From assembly GCA_009731375.1 (NCBI GenBank), contig BJOX01000350.1, positions 317,684 through 359,404 on the forward strand: DNA of 41,721 nt, given 5' to 3'. The notes under the pieces are model-generated. The model worked only from the letters and a program-made list of their open reading frames with translations, had not been told where the DNA came from and searched no databases. Of the stretch, positions 33,382-41,721 are shown piece by piece. The DNA comes from Paulinella micropora (Eukaryota; Cercozoa; Imbricatea; Euglyphida). Numbering within the stretch: position 1 is the first letter of the stretch; each line of letters begins with the position of its first letter. The position numbers were made by a program, and so were the translations under genes.

Positions 33382-34050
33382 CTAAGAGCACAGCACAGCA
33401 CACAACAAGAAAAAAAGCCGCTGCCCGTACACCGCAGGCGGCCTCCAACCAGAGGACGTCTGGCACTTGTTCCAATTTAGAAAGCCGTACACAGAAATGG
33501 TAAAAGAACCGGCCAACATACCCGCTTGAAGGAATTGTATGCACACCATATAAGGATTAGTCTTATCTGTAATGTAGACAAACAACAAGGCTGTTACGTT
33601 GAATACGGCGCTTATCCAAGAAACAGCCAGTGAAGCATCGATGTCCTCGGGCTTCTCTTGTCTCACCAGAAAGAGCGTCAGGGTGGTCAACACGTAACAG
33701 CCGAACAAACGAAAGACTTCGTTTTTCCTGAACTCTTGTGAATCAGAAGAATCGGCAGCAGTTTTTTTGCGGGAGTCAGAAGAAACGGTAGCATTCTTTC
33801 CGCGGGGCTTGCAGTGGCACGAACGGTAGAAGAGATCAAACAAGGCGGATATCAGTTGGATGCCAGCCACAGACAGCGCCAAACGCAGCGAGGTGAGGTG
33901 TTCGGTACAAGGCGGATCGAACAGCAGTGCCACAGTAACCACAAGTGTGATGTAGCCGATCACCACAAGCCCAGAGACAAGGACATCGGTACGGGATAGG
34001 AGATAGTACATCAATAGTGCTGTGTCTTGCTCTTCACCATCTGGAAACAT
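33382..34050 (-). CDS. Multispan membrane protein of unknown family
   Basis: 222 residues from an ATG at 34050. Hydrophobic segments lie at about 23-45, 52-75, 108-129, 134-160, 166-192 and 211-222, so it probably crosses the membrane five or six times. A basic, Ser-rich and Lys-rich loop (about 76-107) contains CHCKPRGKN. The protein ends inside a hydrophobic stretch, and a frame overlapping the end continues hydrophobic sequence, so the natural C-terminus may be a little different. It is divergent from the nuclease gene at 34.5 kb, with a 218-base gap between them. Host or viral origin cannot be decided. Confidence 0.55.
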   Translation of the reverse strand: MFPDGEEQDTALLMYYLLSRTDVLVSGLVVIGYITLVVTVALLFDPPCTEHLTSLRLALSVAGIQLISALFDLFYRSCHCKPRGKNATVSSDSRKKTAADSSDSQEFRKNEVFRLFGCYVLTTLTLFLVRQEKPEDIDASLAVSWISAVFNVTALLFVYITDKTNPYMVCIQFLQAGMLAGSFTISVYGFLNWNKCQTSSGWRPPAVYGQRLFFLLCAVLCS

Positions 34051-34158
34051 GATCTGCCAGCAGATGTTGACAGCAAGTCTTGTAGATATTTAAGGATATA
34101 TTAAGTGAGGAAAAGTCCAAGATAAAGTTGTTTTCTTGGAGGCAGCGAAAGGGAGGAG

Positions 34159-34376
34159 NNNNNNNNNNNNNNNNNNNNNNNNNNNNNNNNNNNNNNNNNN
34201 NNNNNNNNNNNNNNNNNNNNNNNNNNNNNNNNNNNNNNNNNNNNNNNNNNNNNNNNNNNNNNNNNNNNNNNNNNNNNNNNNNNNNNNNNNNNNNNNNNNN
34301 NNNNNNNNNNNNNNNNNNNNNNNNNNNNNNNNNNNNNNNNNNNNNNNNNNNNNNNNNNNNNNNNNNNNNNNNNNNN
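34159..34376. other. 218-base scaffold gap
   Basis: An N run flanked by purine-rich sequence (GGGAGGAG and GGGAAGGGAAGGG), so the missing part may be a simple GA-type repeat. Confidence 0.8.
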
Positions 34377-34528
34377 GGGAAGGGAAGGGAAGCTATTTCA
34401 CTAGGGAGCGGGACAGAGAAAAGAAGGGGGGCCAGAGAAAGAGGGGGGAGGGGGGGGGAAGGGCCAACAAATGCTAGAAGTAGAGTTGTAAGGTTTTTGT
34501 GTATTTGCTTTTTGTCGTCAGACTTTTG

Positions 34529-35851
34529 ATGCAGCAGAAGCAAGAGGTGGACTTGCAAGTTAACACAAAGAATTACGTAGCAGAGGCGTGCGTGCAGGCT
34601 CTTGCTCAGCTGGGCCCATTGCCCGGCTCACGGGCACGCCTGGCGGCGTGGGAAAATTTGGCACAAGATCCCGTTCCCCGCAGCGCTCTTCCTACCAGCG
34701 CCGAGCTGAAGCTTTTTTGGGAAAATTTCCTGTTGGTGAAATGGCAGGGACTTGCGGGGCTGCGCGCAGCAATACCAGGCTTGACCGAAGGAACAGCCCG
34801 GTGTTACTTGGCGGGGCTGTCTGCAGAGCTGGCCCGGCTAAGCGAACAGGACCTGAGCCGCGGGGCCGCGCGGCGCTGGACGGGCAACTGGATCGCTGCT
34901 GCGCCCCAAGCCTCCATGGAGGACTTGTTAGTTCTGGATCATTGGGAAGCGGGGCTGCGCCACTGTCTGCAGGGGCTACCATTCGTCGCGAGCGAGGAGC
35001 TACCCTTGGGCGACATTGTCTTTGGCATGCAAGGTCGTACCATACGCCTGTTTGAACGCAAGCGAGCGGACGATTGTTTACAGGGCATCTACTCGGGTTG
35101 TTTCCAGGCACAGCGTGAGGCGCTGGCGCATTGGGTGCGCGAAGTGCCCGCGCAGCGCAGCGGTTGCGTAGGCTACATCTTTGAAAGCCCCGGCTGGCTG
35201 CTACAAGCAGAAACAAACGCGCAGAGCCCTTTGCTGTGAGGCTTGAAGAGGGCGCAGGTGGTGTACAAGGGCGGCTCCGAGCCAGACGCTGCGGTGCTGG
35301 CGCTGCTGCGCTCTACCGAGTGCAGTACGCAAATTAAGTACGGTTTCCAGTGCTTCAATACCGCCCACGTTTTGCACACGGCAGTGCTGATCTTGAATTT
35401 GTTTCGTGCTTGGGAAGCCATTACTACTGGTGCAGGAACTGCTACGGGAGAACAGCGGGCCGAAACAGGCGGCGAGGGCAGTGGCTATAGCGGTAAACTG
35501 CAAGCAGCGGTAGTACACGAGCGCGCGCGCCAGGGGCGCCGCACCTATCGCGCGGGGTGCGACCTGTCTCTCGGGCAGGCAGAGCGGCTTGGCTGTTACG
35601 CCGCAAACCGAGGGGTCAGCCCCGCGGTGGCTAGGGCGCTGTGCGCGCGCTACCCGACGGTAGCCAAACTAGTCAAGGGATGTCTGGACTTGGGGGGTGC
35701 CGGCTGTAGGCAGGAGTTGGCAGCGGTGCAGGTCCGCGCCCGCCCCGCCGCGCCGCCGCGGCGCTTGGGACCCAAACTTGCGACGCGCATCTTGTGTCGC
35801 TTGGGCGCTTACGAGTGCAATCGGGACAAAAGCAAGGCTTGTAACTGCTAG
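34529..35851 (+). pseudogene. ERCC4-type (XPF/MUS81-like) nuclease with HhH domain, split by one TGA
   Basis: From the ATG at 34529, 236 codons lead to TGA at 35237-35239, and the same frame then stays open for 203 codons to TAG at 35849. The nuclease core is clear: LVLDHWEAGL (for the usual DxRE), LPLGD with G161-D162, then E176-R-K178-x3-D182, the GDxnERKxxxD signature, followed by GIYSGCFQAQREAL. An HhH-like PGLTEGTA lies near residue 90. After the TGA come YGFQCFNTAHVLHTA and a C-terminal tandem HhH (GVSPAVARALCARYPTV and LGPKLATRIL), in the order seen in XPF/MUS81 proteins. These enzymes cut branched DNA as dimers. The gene is GC-rich and intronless. The TGA may be a real null mutation, a base error or recoding. 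Confidence 0.65.
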
Positions 35852-35871
35852 CGCGCTCCTCCCGCGTGCCA

Positions 35872-35890
35872 CCCCCCCCCCCCCCCCCCC

Positions 35891-35934
<44 letters not shown>

Positions 35935-35967
35935 ANNNNNNNNNNNGCCCCCCCCCCCCCCCCCCCC
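35872..35967. other. C-run/G-run scaffold join
   Basis: A C-run, a G-run of about 40, eleven N at 35936-35946 and another C-run. The runs give meaningless Gly/Pro frames. Confidence 0.85.
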
Positions 35968-36403
35968 GGCACGAGGGGGAGAGCGAGAGAGGGAAGGGGG
36001 GGGGGGGTGGAGGAAAGGGTTGGTGTGTATGTTGCAGCAAAATGCAGGCCGGCGCTCTCCAGGGTTTTTTGCGGCCAGAGAGAGCAGCAAAGTATAATTA
36101 AAAAAAGATGAAAAGAGAAAAAGAAAATGTCCAACGCACGTTTTTATTGGTATTGTGAAGAAAGCAATTGAACAGGGGCACTGGCGGTGCCATGCGATGC
36201 CCCCAACCCAGGCCCGCCGGACGGCGCAACCATCTTCACAATTGCAAAAACACACGCAACGACCGCGGCTGAAATCGAAGAAAGGCTGTGCGGAGGCTGC
36301 ACAGCATTATTACAGCTGGAAATGACAGGCTGGGCTGGACGTGGTGGAGGGGCAGGGCGCGGCGCCAATCCGGACGCTCGTAAAAGTGGTCCCTGGCCCC
36401 AAC

Positions 36404-37270
36404 ATGCACTACCCAGTCAAGCAGCTAAAGGACCTTTTATGGCAGACAGTGGAGAGGCCGCACAAACAGCAGCGGAGCATCCTAGACAGCCCTAGCAACA
36501 GCTCAAGCAGCCCCGTTAGCGCAAGCCCAGCGAATCCCTTCGACTATATTTCCCTCGGAGCTTCATTGTCGCTTGACTTTAACAGCGAGAGCCAATTAGG
36601 CAGCGTGACAGAGAGCGAGACCGAGACCAAGACAGAGGCAGAAGAAGCGGAGCAGGAACAGGGTTCGGTCGGAGCCCGCGCTGCTTCCCCCCAGCCTCGG
36701 GCGACGCTTCCTTCGTCAGGAAAGAGGAAACGACCGGCATCAGGAGGGCGCGAGATCCTCCCGGCCGCGCCCTCCGGAGGCAGGCGGGTGAAAGAAGAGC
36801 AGCTGGTACACAAGGACCTAAAGCTGCTGCAGCAAAGCAATGATCCACTGTTTGAGAAAAGCAGACAGTTGATAGTGTACCACGACAGCAAAAGCCCCGG
36901 GAGCAGCGCACTGTACAGCTCCCTGAGCTGCTTTCTGGCTCACAGAAAGTGCAGAGAATTCCGATACGCGTTAGGGAAATGCGAGTGCGGACAGCCCGGC
37001 GCCGCCACCTACATGTTTTTCGCCGGCAGCAAGCGCGAGCTCGTGCACATCCTAAACAGCGTTCTGCCAACTAAAGACGTAAAGCGGGAAAAAAACAAAT
37101 GTGATTTGGCGCTGGTGGAGCTGCCCTCTGAAATGATAAACAACTTCCGCATAGCAATGCAAGGTAAGTGTAACACATAGTTCTACGCGCGCACCTTCAC
37201 GTGGTACAGCTGTTCCAAGCGCGGGCTCGCTGACCATTTCCACGTGTTCAGACAAGCGGTCGACAGCTAC
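36404..37270 (+). pseudogene. Paralog 1: unknown nuclear-type protein with separated tail
   Basis: From an ATG at 36404, 258 codons end at TAG 37178-37180. The first 140 residues are Ser/Glu-rich and disordered, with a basic GKRKRP (about 106-111) that could be a nuclear signal. The core (about 148-244) has FEKSRQLIVYHDSK, KCREF, ATYMFF, HILNSVLP and CDLALVEL, all matched in paralog 2. Past the TAG the same frame reads FYARTFTWY and HVFRQAVDSY to a second TAG at 37271-37273. Paralog 2 has the same tail, so this segment is likely to belong to the protein. A GTAAGT donor sits just before the TAG. The family is not recognised. Confidence 0.5.
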
Positions 37271-37273
37271 TAG

Positions 37274-37956
37274 CCACTGCACGGACTGGGGACTGGTGTG
37301 GGAGTAAAGTCCGCGCAGGCGGCAGTCGACTTGCCACCACCGCAGCAACAGCCCGCGAAGCGCGGCGAGAAGAAGGAGCAAAAAACTAAGAAAAGACAAA
37401 AGCAAGCGCAGCAACACGCGCCGACCAAGATCCCATCAGAAAGGCCCGAAGGGAAGCACGACCGGCAGCTGCAGCGCGTGCGAAGGGAACTACAACAACT
37501 GGCAGGGGACGCCTCCAACCGCATGTTCGAAGAGTCAAGAGATCTGGTTGTTTATCATGACGCTAAAATCCTCGCTAGCGATTTCTTGTATAATCGTCTT
37601 AGACAACGAATGCAAAGTAAATGCAGGGAGTTTAAAAAGGTGGTCGAGGAGTTAAACCCCGGCCGCCGCCATACCTACGTGCTGCACGCAACCACTGCTA
37701 GTGACCTAGAAAGGATTCTTGACTTAATACTGCCGCCAGGCAATACAAAGCAAGAGAGGAGCTTGTGCGGCTTGGTATTAGTAGGTCTGTCCAAACCTTT
37801 AATTTAACAAGCAAAAACAGGAAATATTACGCACACACACTCACGTGGTACATCAATTCCCAGGACGGGTTTTGTAGCCAAACCCATGTACTTAAGCAGG
37901 CGATTAAGCTCTTTCTAGCGACCAGAACTAGACTTTGTGACAATCTATTGGTCTAA
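37274..37956 (+). pseudogene. Paralog 2: second member of the unknown pair, with separated tail
   Basis: The frame is the same as that of paralog 1 and starts after its second TAG. A Lys/Gln-rich N-terminal stretch is followed by FEESRDLVVYHDAK, KCREF, HTYVLH, RILDLILPP and CGLVLVGL, then TAA at 37805-37807. No early ATG exists (the first is at about residue 76 of the open frame), so the start is uncertain. A neighbouring frame then gives YYAHTLTWY and HVLKQAIKLF to TAA at 37954-37956, the same tail as in paralog 1. The pair looks like a tandem duplication. An AG precedes the tail in both copies, compatible with an exon boundary. Confidence 0.5.
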
Positions 37957-39135
37957 CATGAAGTATAATAATTCAAGTTGTCTGCCGCTGAGGGGCGGAT
38001 GATTCTTCTCCAGTACTCAGGATCACCACACACTCCACCATGACTCATGATGTGAGTGAACCGGCCGGCACTATACGGTTCATTACTACGTGACCGTATT
38101 GATACAACCTATTGGTCTACTACAACAGATTGAGATTGCAGAGATCAGGAGACTGCATATAGCACTGCACGTCTTGAATGTCTTCTGTTCGGCACCCGAT
38201 CAGCCAGGTTACTGCCTACAGCACGTCACGAACGAGTCGACCTGTTACATTCTTTTGATGACTGCCACCTAATGTCATGCCAGCACACTGTGGACATCAC
38301 CCCCCGAATTATCCGGTAAAAAACTTATTTATAGATTTCTTCTGGCCGGACACGTCTGAAATGCCAATTTGATCCTAGTCTTTTGGCGGCTTTTTGTCTT
38401 TGCGTCACTGAGCTAATATAACGAGACATCATTCTCTTTTTTGAGGACTGTGTTTGGTTATATTACCGACTTACTCTTCCATTGAGCTATCGTTGGGGAT
38501 AGTACATTTGGAGTCCATAGGTAAAGGCTGATTTCTTTTCTGATCTGTCGTACAAACATCAGATAAGCACAAATTTATTTTTCGCTGATCTGTCGCACAG
38601 ACATCAGACGAAAACAAACACTCCTACTCATCCTCAAACAAAAAAACTTACAAACAAGCGATCAATTTGTCACAAGCTGGCATAACCTTTAGCCCTTGTG
38701 CACATTTGGCTTCTGTGTGCTCTTCTACAAGACACCAGACCACACCTACTCCACTCCCTCTTGCTGCTTGCATAAAGCCAAGTAGGACAAGTGCGAAACA
38801 AACATCAGACAAACACACAGACAGAGGAAAAACGAGCAAAGCACTCCCACTCTCTGTTCTGAACCATTTTCCTTGCATTTTCTCTGCAGAAACCAGAGGA
38901 GATTACACATCTCTCACACAAGAGCAAGACAAATATCGAAGCACTGTCCGACGACAGACTGACTTCTACAAAACAGCTCTTTTGACCAAACTATCGTTAT
39001 CTCTGTGTAGGGCCTGACGCCCCATAACTATTTCAACAGAGAAAAGGAAGAAGGAGAAGAAGGTTGCATAGAGTGATAAGAATAACAGAGGAAAAAAAGA
39101 AGAAAAAAAAGCAGACGTGACTCTCATAACATAAG
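37957..39135. other. Non-coding leader region before element 3
   Basis: No supported gene. Two imperfect direct repeats occur at 38540-38573 and 38585-38618 (CTGATCTGTCG...ACATCAGA...), with a partial third CAAACATCAGA near 38800. This may be part of an LTR or leader of element 3; no second copy is in the window. Confidence 0.4.
38540..38618. repeat. Imperfect tandem direct repeat, two 34-base units
   Basis: The two units share CTGATCTGTCG and ACATCAGA and start 45 bases apart. Confidence 0.7.
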
Positions 39136-41721
39136 ATGGAAGACGAGAATGAGCAGGCTGGTGTGACACCAACTGATTATGGTCCTAGTGAGGGAGGAGA
39201 GGAGCAGGAGACTCAGTACTCAGAAGAGAGGGGGGATAGAGATGGAGAGGAGAGAGAGGAGTATACGTATACAGCCGATGTAGAGTCGACAGGGGGGGGT
39301 AATGCACAAGAAGCGAGTGCAGGTCAGACTGGAGGATCTCCATTGACAGAGGCAGAGAGAGAGATGGAGGATGTTGGCCAGAATATCCCAAATACATGGG
39401 AACAGTTGGCTACATATGATGATGAAGAGTCCTTCTTCCTTAACTACCCAACCTATTATAAAACACACATCTACATTCCTTACGAGAAAAGGAATAGACC
39501 AGGACAAGGTCAAAGCAACCTCCTGATCGAAATTCCCGGCCTTGCGAAGCCTCTCTTCAACAAAGTGAGGTTTGAGCACGAAAGAGTGCCATTGCAGGAT
39601 ATCAAGTATGGCGACACTCTTACACTGTGCGACATATACGACATATCTGCAACACTCTACGCTGCTGTGCTCGTTGCGGAATTTTATGAACGCACAAACA
39701 TACAGTGGAAAAATAAACGCACAACTGCAGCATGGCTGTCTGTCTGTGGTGTCCCCACTGATATCAAGAATCTAGAAAGAAAGTTCGAAGGTAGAAACCA
39801 AAGTGGCATTGAGTTTGCCCTTGAGGCTTTTGTAACTGCCTTCACACGGGCTTACAACGAAATGTACAAAGCACTGAAAGACAACACAAGGCAACATCCT
39901 GTTTACGAGGAGGTTGACCAGTCTTGTCAGGTGCTTGAACGCCTCACACAACTCCATAAGGGCCTCTTTGAGGGGAAGGAGCAAAAACCAACATGGAAAC
40001 AATGGGCCCACACGAAGAATCACACTCTCATTAAAGGCCCTCTCACAACAATCCCAAATAATAACAGAGCTGATAAGTCTTCCATGAGAGAAAAGGCACA
40101 CTTCCTCTCTAGTGCCACAGGGCTTGCACAGTTCGTGACTCATCTAGCACGACAGGTGAAAGAAGAAGAGACGAGACAGAAAGAGGAGAAGGAGCAGAAG
40201 GAGAAGATAGCTGTGGCAATGGCAGTAGCACGGGTGGCTCCACAGCCAACGGCTCCACCTACCACATCTAACCCAGCTCCCAAGAAAGCAGGAGGAGGAC
40301 CCACAGGAGGAGGACCCCAAGGGGGAGGGACAGTAATTAACTTGACTGACTCCCAGAAGAAAAAGCAGGCGCTGCAGGCAGCCCTAGCTAAAATCAAAAT
40401 TGGGGGAGGGGGCCTTAAGCTCTATGCTATCACTGCCAATGAGGCTGACACAGAGAAGACCCTCATGACTAAGCTCAATGAGATGGACAGATGCTTCCAG
40501 CAAAACCAGTGTGAGGTGGAGCAGGAGTATGAAGTCCTAGAACATCTCTGTGATCGATCCCTCCTTGGAGCTGGTTTTGATCGTATAACTTACGAGAAGT
40601 ACAGAGGAGAGGAGGAGCTAGCAAGGAAAGGTGGACATGCAGAGATGAGTTGTACTCTGGCCATTGCTGCCCTCATTCGATACTTTAAGGCAAGTGGATA
40701 CCAACACTTGTGCACTGGCACATTGATTGGGTTTGAAATTTTCGACTTAGTATCGGAGCAGTTGCAGTCTGTCACTCAGCTTGCATCTGTCTTAACAAAT
40801 GTGGGCACCCAGTACACTCTCTTTTATAACCACAAAGCCATACTCCTATATTTCCTCAGTGCTTTGCACGTCTACAACAAAAATAAGCTCACACTGCTCA
40901 TGCAAGACTGCAAAACCTTCGACAAGGTAAAGCACTTGAACTTTTTGGAGATGAGCGTCTTTGAGGCCACGACTAAGGCCGTGAGCCCAAAAATGTTGTG
41001 GACCGAAGTAATGACCGCTTGTCAGAGGCTCGACAGCCAGACAGCATCCTTGATCGGTTCTGCATCGGCTTCTGCTCAACCGCAAGCCGCACATACGCAA
41101 CGATCTCTAGGAAAGCGACCAAGAGAGAACAGTCGTGAAGCTAACACACCTTGTATTCGTTGGTGGGCACGGGCACAATGCTTCAAACACACAAATAAGA
41201 AATGCCCGTACAACCACGATGTCGAGGACACCCGCATCCGAAACACACTCCTCAAGAACGTACGGTCGGACGAAACCAACACCGTCGCCGTTCTGCGCCG
41301 ACTGCGCAAGGATCAGGGGTGGAAATTACAGGATGTCGCGGACCATGACCACGAACTAGCTGACGCGATCAATTCTCTTTTCGCTAGAGATGATCAGAAG
41401 ACGGCAGCCATAGAAGCCGCAAGTAGAGGAAGAGGTGGAACACGAGGAAGAGGAGGAGAGAGAGGAATCAATCGAGGAGGAGGAGCCCCTTTCGCACGAG
41501 GCACATACACTCGCGGGGGGGAGAGAGGATTTGTGAGAAGAGGAGGAGGAAGAGGTGTATTTCAAGGTAGAGGAGGAGGAAGATGGGTTGGCCGAGGTGG
41601 ATACGGCAGCGCAGAGCGCCCGTACCACAGAGATGGGGGCTGGGCAGACGGCTCGAGCTCAAGCTCGAGTTCCTCAGCACCACAGGCCTATGCGACATCA
41701 GGCGCAACCACTACCGACACT
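39136..41721 (+). CDS. Element 3: intact Gag-like protein with CCCH finger and RGG tail, 3-prime partial
   Basis: An ATG at 39136 opens 862 codons with no stop to the window end. The first 90 residues are acidic and disordered. Then comes a globular, helical region (FFLNYPTYYKTHIYIPY, CDIYDISATLYAAVLVAEF), a Lys/Glu coiled-coil-like helix (about 340-358), a Pro/Gly linker and a second helical region with LLCDRS-like and YFLSALHVYNKNKL blocks. A CCCH finger is C673-x8-C682-x7-C690-x3-H694, followed by an RGG/RG-rich tract from about 756 to 835 and a Ser-rich end. Element 2 has the same CCCH-then-RGG order. A Gag-like RNA-binding role is inferred; no protease or polymerase has yet been reached. 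The family is otherwise unrecognised. Confidence 0.65.
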   Translation, partial: MEDENEQAGVTPTDYGPSEGGEEQETQYSEERGDRDGEEREEYTYTADVESTGGGNAQEASAGQTGGSPLTEAEREMEDVGQNIPNTWEQLATYDDEESFFLNYPTYYKTHIYIPYEKRNRPGQGQSNLLIEIPGLAKPLFNKVRFEHERVPLQDIKYGDTLTLCDIYDISATLYAAVLVAEFYERTNIQWKNKRTTAAWLSVCGVPTDIKNLERKFEGRNQSGIEFALEAFVTAFTRAYNEMYKALKDNTRQHPVYEEVDQSCQVLERLTQLHKGLFEGKEQKPTWKQWAHTKNHTLIKGPLTTIPNNNRADKSSMREKAHFLSSATGLAQFVTHLARQVKEEETRQKEEKEQKEKIAVAMAVARVAPQPTAPPTTSNPAPKKAGGGPTGGGPQGGGTVINLTDSQKKKQALQAALAKIKIGGGGLKLYAITANEADTEKTLMTKLNEMDRCFQQNQCEVEQEYEVLEHLCDRSLLGAGFDRITYEKYRGEEELARKGGHAEMSCTLAIAALIRYFKASGYQHLCTGTLIGFEIFDLVSEQLQSVTQLASVLTNVGTQYTLFYNHKAILLYFLSALHVYNKNKLTLLMQDCKTFDKVKHLNFLEMSVFEATTKAVSPKMLWTEVMTACQRLDSQTASLIGSASASAQPQAAHTQRSLGKRPRENSREANTPCIRWWARAQCFKHTNKKCPYNHDVEDTRIRNTLLKNVRSDETNTVAVLRRLRKDQGWKLQDVADHDHELADAINSLFARDDQKTAAIEAASRGRGGTRGRGGERGINRGGGAPFARGTYTRGGERGFVRRGGGRGVFQGRGGGRWVGRGGYGSAERPYHRDGGWADGSSSSSSSSAPQAYATSGATTTDT

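Noticed and set aside
32108-33544. Long Tyr/Val/Cys/Met-rich reading frames on both strands
   Set aside because: They are the GTAT/ATAC repeat translated. Only the N-terminal, non-repetitive residues of the minus frame overlap the membrane protein region.
30830-35239. TGA as a sense codon in an alternative genetic code
   Set aside because: In-frame TAG and TAA stops also interrupt genes here, and TGG is used freely for Trp, so decay or base errors are simpler.
35965-35975. GGCACGAG as a cDNA library adapter remnant
   Set aside because: An eight-base match next to an artefactual run can be chance, and the surrounding sequence is not cDNA-like.
35848-36255. Gly- and Pro-rich frames across N
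   Set aside because: They are homopolymer runs at a scaffold join, not coding sequence.
37164-37180. A 17-base GT-AG intron in paralog 1
   Set aside because: Removing it would shift the conserved tail out of frame.

Overview
The window reads as accessory DNA from a eukaryotic nuclear genome. It has GT-AG introns, including a four-exon gene whose splice phases all agree. It also holds several retroelement remnants, a long tetranucleotide microsatellite, large AT-rich stretches without genes, and no operon-like packing. The exact lineage cannot be told from the sequence; a protist or an invertebrate would both fit. The scaffold is imperfect: there are six N gaps, several flanked by long C or G runs, and one flanked by an identical 156-base duplication.

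Layout. (1) 1-3.1 kb, + strand: a four-exon gene resembling the transposon-associated DUF7869 proteins, ending in a RanBP2-type zinc finger. (2) 3.9-8.75 kb and 14.5-19.2 kb, - strand: two decayed copies of one Gag-protease retroelement family (elements 1 and 2), with CCCH-type fingers, a retropepsin region and a shared C-terminal domain, but no reverse transcriptase that I can see. (3) 11.0-13.3 kb: a serine-rich + strand gene with two short in-frame introns, and weaker - strand exon-like pieces. (4) 20.2-25.9 kb: a scrambled Copia zone with a probable LTR and polypurine tract, RNase H pieces on +, and integrase and reverse transcriptase on -. (5) 26.1-31.9 kb: remains of a Polinton/Maverick or Polinton-like virus, with a tail-fibre-like gene, a charged protein, a retroviral-type integrase and a small - strand gene. 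A second copy of the Copia reverse transcriptase is fused in frame to the fibre. (6) 32.2-33.3 kb: a GTAT/ATAC microsatellite built as an inverted duplication. (7) 33.4-38 kb: a multispan membrane protein (-), then a GC-rich block with an ERCC4-type nuclease gene split by a single TGA and a tandem pair of paralogous proteins of unknown family. (8) 39.1 kb to the end: a long open Gag-like gene (element 3) with a CCCH finger and an RGG-rich tail, running off the window.

How the parts relate. Elements 1 and 2 are clearly relatives. Element 3 has the same architecture but is intact over 862 codons. The viral remnant carries the gene mix expected of an integrating double-stranded DNA virus (fibre plus rve integrase), but every recognisable gene except the charged protein is broken. 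The GC-rich nuclease/paralog block is the least familiar part. It could be another integrated virus or mobile element, or host sequence; the window does not decide. Reading frames are unbroken in the first gene and in element 3, so the many breaks elsewhere are more likely decay than uniform sequencing error, although the gap flanks do show assembly artefacts.
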